DNA from: JBCBEX01 sp039177895
Lineage (GTDB): Bacteria; Bacteroidota; Rhodothermia; Rhodothermales; Rubricoccaceae
Assembly: GCA_039177895.1 (NCBI GenBank)
Contig: JBCDFO010000337.1
Coordinates: 1-5,481, forward strand
DNA: 5,481 nucleotides
Direction: 5' to 3'
A program made the position numbers and the translations under genes. The notes below the pieces were generated by a model. That model saw only the letters and a program-made list of their open reading frames with translations. It did no database searches and was not told the DNA's origin. This document shows positions 5,450 through 5,481 of this stretch, one piece after another; the stretch's first letter is position 1, and every line of letters begins with the position of its first letter.

Positions 5450-5481
5450 GAGTGAGGGGTGAAGAGTGAAGGGTAAAGAGC
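5450..5481. repeat. Heptanucleotide tandem repeat upstream of atpG
   Basis: The plus strand reads GAGTGAG, GGGTGAA, GAGTGAA, GGGTAAA, GAGC from 5450 to the window edge: four complete 7-base units with consensus G-R-G-T-G-A-A and the beginning of a fifth. On the atpG strand this is a pyrimidine-rich TTCACYC series ending six bases before the ATG. The array may continue beyond the edge. Confidence 0.75.

Noticed and set aside
4662..5462. Long plus-strand open frame opposite atpG
   Set aside because: It lies antisense to a certain gene, has biased composition and no recognisable domain.

Overview
The window is GC-rich and gene-dense. It looks like ordinary chromosome from a member of Rhodothermota/Bacteroidota (Rhodothermales-like, for example the Salinibacter or Rubrivirga neighbourhood). 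The basis is GC-rich coding sequence, no Shine-Dalgarno motif in front of any gene, a Mrp ATPase of the cysteine-free form I associate with this group, and a head-to-head palindromic repeat family of a kind I recall from Bacteroidota. The lineage is an inference, not a sequence match.

Layout, left to right. Positions 1-470 (minus) hold the start of an exported WD40-repeat protein that runs off the left edge. A 227-base divergent gap with no recognisable gene follows. A plus-strand series then begins: a small cupin (698-1060), the Mrp/NBP35-type P-loop ATPase (1169-2029), a NifU C-terminal-domain Fe-S scaffold (2210-2479), a protein with two AP2-like DNA-binding domains and a coiled-coil tail (2679-3359), and an NTF2/SnoaL-like protein (3561-4028). 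Converging from the right on the minus strand are tRNA-Ser(GCU) (4163-4252), with a good intrinsic terminator, and the complete ATP synthase gamma subunit gene atpG (4506-5444). Just upstream of atpG a heptanucleotide tandem repeat runs off the right edge.

Functional links: mrp and the NifU-domain gene are neighbours and both belong to iron-sulfur cluster assembly. Mrp here has no cysteine at all, while its neighbour carries the CXXC pair. atpG belongs to the F1Fo ATP synthase; its partners are expected beyond the right edge. The cupin, NTF2-like and WD40 proteins have recognisable folds but no assignable substrate.

Between genes, the clearest structure is a composite palindromic repeat present twice in the same orientation (3404-3488 and 4375-4481), flanking the NTF2-like and tRNA genes. 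It shows paired base changes that keep the hairpin stems. Several gaps also carry hairpins just after stop codons that may be terminators. No gap exceeds 300 bases. I see no CRISPR array, insertion sequence, prophage gene or defence system. The items most worth follow-up are the repeat family, the stand-alone AP2 protein and the cysteine-free Mrp.
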